64,000 nt of DNA from Promethearchaeota archaeon (GTDB taxonomy: Archaea; Asgardarchaeota; Lokiarchaeia; Sigyniarchaeales; SOKP01). The DNA is taken from assembly GCA_019058295.1 (NCBI GenBank), contig JAHPZI010000030.1, positions 124,001 through 188,000 on the forward strand. Reading direction: 5' to 3'. Within the stretch, counting starts at the first letter, position 1; every line of letters starts with the position of its first letter. Shown here in pieces: positions 62,573-64,000 of the stretch. Made by a program: the position numbers and the translations under genes. The notes under the pieces are model-generated. The model made no database searches, was not told where the DNA came from, and saw only the letters and a program-made list of their open reading frames with translations.

Positions 62573-63391
62573 ATGGTCAATATCTTACTGGATGAATCCT
62601 CAACAAACACCTACGAGTATATCATAAATAAACTAAATAATGATGGAGCTCTTCATTTTTCCTTAATTGATCCAGATCCAATCCGACAAGGTCCTATTGA
62701 CGCAGCAAAAATGGCGAAACTTGCTGTAGATGCTGGGACAGACGCAATATTAATCGGAGGAAGTACTGCTTTCGATCAACGATTAGTTGAAGATACAATT
62801 TCAGCAATTAAAGAAAAAGTAGCTGTACCAATTATTATCTTCCCTGGAAGTATTGCTAATGTATCATCAAAAGCTGATGCTATCCTTTTTATGTCTATAT
62901 TAAACTCAACAGATCCCTATTTTATAATAGGTCAGCAAGCTATTGGTTCTTATACTGTTAAGCTGGCAAATCTTGAACAGATATCAACTGCTTATTTAAT
63001 AATCGAGCCTGGTGGAACCGCAGGGTGGATCAGTAATGCGAAATTATTACCTAGAAAAAAGCCAAAATTAACTGCCGCTTACTCTTTAGCTGCAGAAATG
63101 TTTGGTTTTAAATTAATATATTTGGAAGCTGGTTCTGGCAGTGAGAGTATTCCTCCAGAAATCTTAAAATTATGCAAAAAAGTTATAAAGATTCCTATTA
63201 TTGCTGGTGGAGGTATTCAAACTAAAGAAGACGCAAGAATATTAGTCAAAGCGGGTGCCGATATTATTGTTATGGGAACTTTCTTAGAAACTAATATTTT
63301 AAACGATAATGGAGCGTCTTTAAAAGTAATAATTGATGAAATTAAAGACGAAGGCAAAAGAGTTTCTTCTAAAAAGAATTTCAAAAAATAA
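62573..63391 (+). CDS. Geranylgeranylglyceryl phosphate synthase
   Basis: Joins geranylgeranyl diphosphate to sn-glycerol-1-phosphate, the first committed step of archaeal lipids. The 272-residue TIM-barrel protein has the GGGPS signature SLIDPDPI, AGTDAILIGGSTAFD, IFPGSIANVSSKADAILFMS, YLIIEPGGTAGWIS, YLEAGSGS, and IIAGGGIQTKEDARILVKAGADIIVMGT. Length fits group II archaeal enzymes. It is co-transcribed with the geranylgeranyl reductase and probably the UbiA gene downstream (108 nt). Confidence 0.95.
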   Translation: MVNILLDESSTNTYEYIINKLNNDGALHFSLIDPDPIRQGPIDAAKMAKLAVDAGTDAILIGGSTAFDQRLVEDTISAIKEKVAVPIIIFPGSIANVSSKADAILFMSILNSTDPYFIIGQQAIGSYTVKLANLEQISTAYLIIEPGGTAGWISNAKLLPRKKPKLTAAYSLAAEMFGFKLIYLEAGSGSESIPPEILKLCKKVIKIPIIAGGGIQTKEDARILVKAGADIIVMGTFLETNILNDNGASLKVIIDEIKDEGKRVSSKKNFKK

Positions 63392-63499
63392 GATATATTT
63401 ATATTATTCATTTTTAAATAAAGCTCTCTTTATTTCTATTATTTGAAATTTGATTGAATCGAAATAATTAAAATATAGCAAATTTTCATTAATTTACTC

Positions 63500-64000
63500 A
63501 TGGAAAATTCAACAATTAAACCGAAAAAAAGCTTCTTAGCTGGCAGTATTATAATAATGAGACCCGTAAATTGTCTTATGGGATCTCTTACTGTCATAAT
63601 AGGTCTTTTAAACACGCGCACAGGAATTCCATTTGACATTTTATTAATTAACATTATTTTAGGAATATTTACATATTTTTTTATTGCCGGTTCTGGAATG
63701 ATTATTAATGACGTTTACGATGTTGAAATTGACAAAATAAATAGACCTGAGAGACCAATCCCGAGTGGCTCAGTAAGCTTAACACAGGCCAAGGTATTAT
63801 TCTTTTTAACGCTTGGTATAGGCGTAATGATATCGATTATTCACAGTTTAATATTTTCGTTAGGCGTTGTTAACATAATATTGGCAATCTTCTTTGGTTT
63901 TATTGGATGGCTTTATTCCGCTTGGGGAAAGAAACAAGGATTTATTGGCAATATAATCGTTAGCATTTCATTTTCTATAGGGCTTATTTATGGAGCAGTC
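63500..64000 (+). CDS. UbiA prenyltransferase, probable DGGGP synthase (runs off the edge)
   Basis: A partial gene, ATG 63500 to the end of the window (167 codons). It begins MENSTIKPKKSFLAGSII and has the Asp-rich prenyl-diphosphate site NDVYDVEIDKINRPERPIPS near residues 75-95, the UbiA signature. Membrane helices are evident before and after. In this lipid cluster the expected product is digeranylgeranylglyceryl phosphate synthase, which adds the second isoprenoid chain. The second Asp-rich motif lies beyond the window. Confidence 0.9.
   Translation, partial: MENSTIKPKKSFLAGSIIIMRPVNCLMGSLTVIIGLLNTRTGIPFDILLINIILGIFTYFFIAGSGMIINDVYDVEIDKINRPERPIPSGSVSLTQAKVLFFLTLGIGVMISIIHSLIFSLGVVNIILAIFFGFIGWLYSAWGKKQGFIGNIIVSISFSIGLIYGAV

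Overview
The window is archaeal. It carries the acidic ribosomal stalk proteins P1 and P0, enzymes for ether-linked isoprenoid lipids (geranylgeranylglyceryl phosphate synthase, a UbiA prenyltransferase of the DGGGP synthase type, geranylgeranyl reductase), TrmB-type regulation and a CooC-like ATPase. The very low GC content, a eukaryote-like Zc3h12a/NYN ribonuclease, leucine-rich-repeat proteins and many lineage-specific membrane proteins with zinc ribbons or PH-like folds point to an Asgard archaeon, probably a Lokiarchaeia-type lineage. The archaeal assignment is firm; the Asgard assignment is inference.

The most striking observation is in the ribosomal operon at 0.27-2.8 kb, minus strand, order uL11-uL1-uL10-P1. 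The uL11 reading frame is interrupted by an in-frame TAA. The stop lies in a 30-nt segment that folds with its flanks into a canonical bulge-helix-bulge: 7-bp outer helix, 4-bp central helix, two 3-nt bulges, 6-bp inner helix. Cutting both bulges at the standard place and joining the ends restores a normal 165-residue uL11 across the conserved Gly-Pro-rich N-terminal motif. This is best read as a protein-coding mini-intron handled by the tRNA splicing endonuclease.

Layout: 3-8.4 kb, redox protein, nucleoside hydrolase, FAH-family enzyme, ThiW-like thiazole transporter with an overlapping P-loop-like gene. 8.6-13.8 kb, an accessory island with two minus-strand pairs: NYN ribonuclease plus a large TPR-like protein, and HEPN plus KTSC-DUF262, both resembling conflict systems. 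14-19.7 kb, a repeat-rich patch of duplicated membrane proteins, an LRR protein, a decayed LRR copy and a 53-bp hairpin repeat whose copies differ only in the loop. 19.9-21.3 kb, a GIY-YIG protein with repeated helix-turn-helix units. 21.5-32 kb, adenylate kinase, shikimate pathway genes (aroD, aroK, aroE), GH20 and GH31 glycosidases and a thiolase-like protein. 33-37 kb, tmk, an M28 peptidase, leuCD-type dehydratase and an HD protein. 37.7-48.4 kb, uS2, a response regulator, an RHH protein, a CooC-like ATPase, two more M28 membrane peptidases, a TPP enzyme, a HEAT-LRR protein, an iron-sulfur flavoprotein and an orphan N6-adenine methylase. 48.5-60 kb, GH51 arabinofuranosidase, ilvD, a TrmB-like regulator divergent from a methyltransferase/polyferredoxin operon, two Gfo/Idh/MocA oxidoreductases, a URO-D family protein and a sulfatase-fold enzyme. 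60.3-64 kb, the isoprenoid lipid cluster, running off the right edge.

The shikimate genes, the leuCD/ilvD/TPP-enzyme set and the lipid cluster imply biosynthesis of aromatic and branched-chain amino acids and of archaeal membranes. The glycosidases without visible signal peptides, the two oxidoreductases and the sulfatase-fold enzyme suggest intracellular breakdown of imported oligosaccharides. I saw no rRNA gene, convincing tRNA gene, CRISPR array or transposase.
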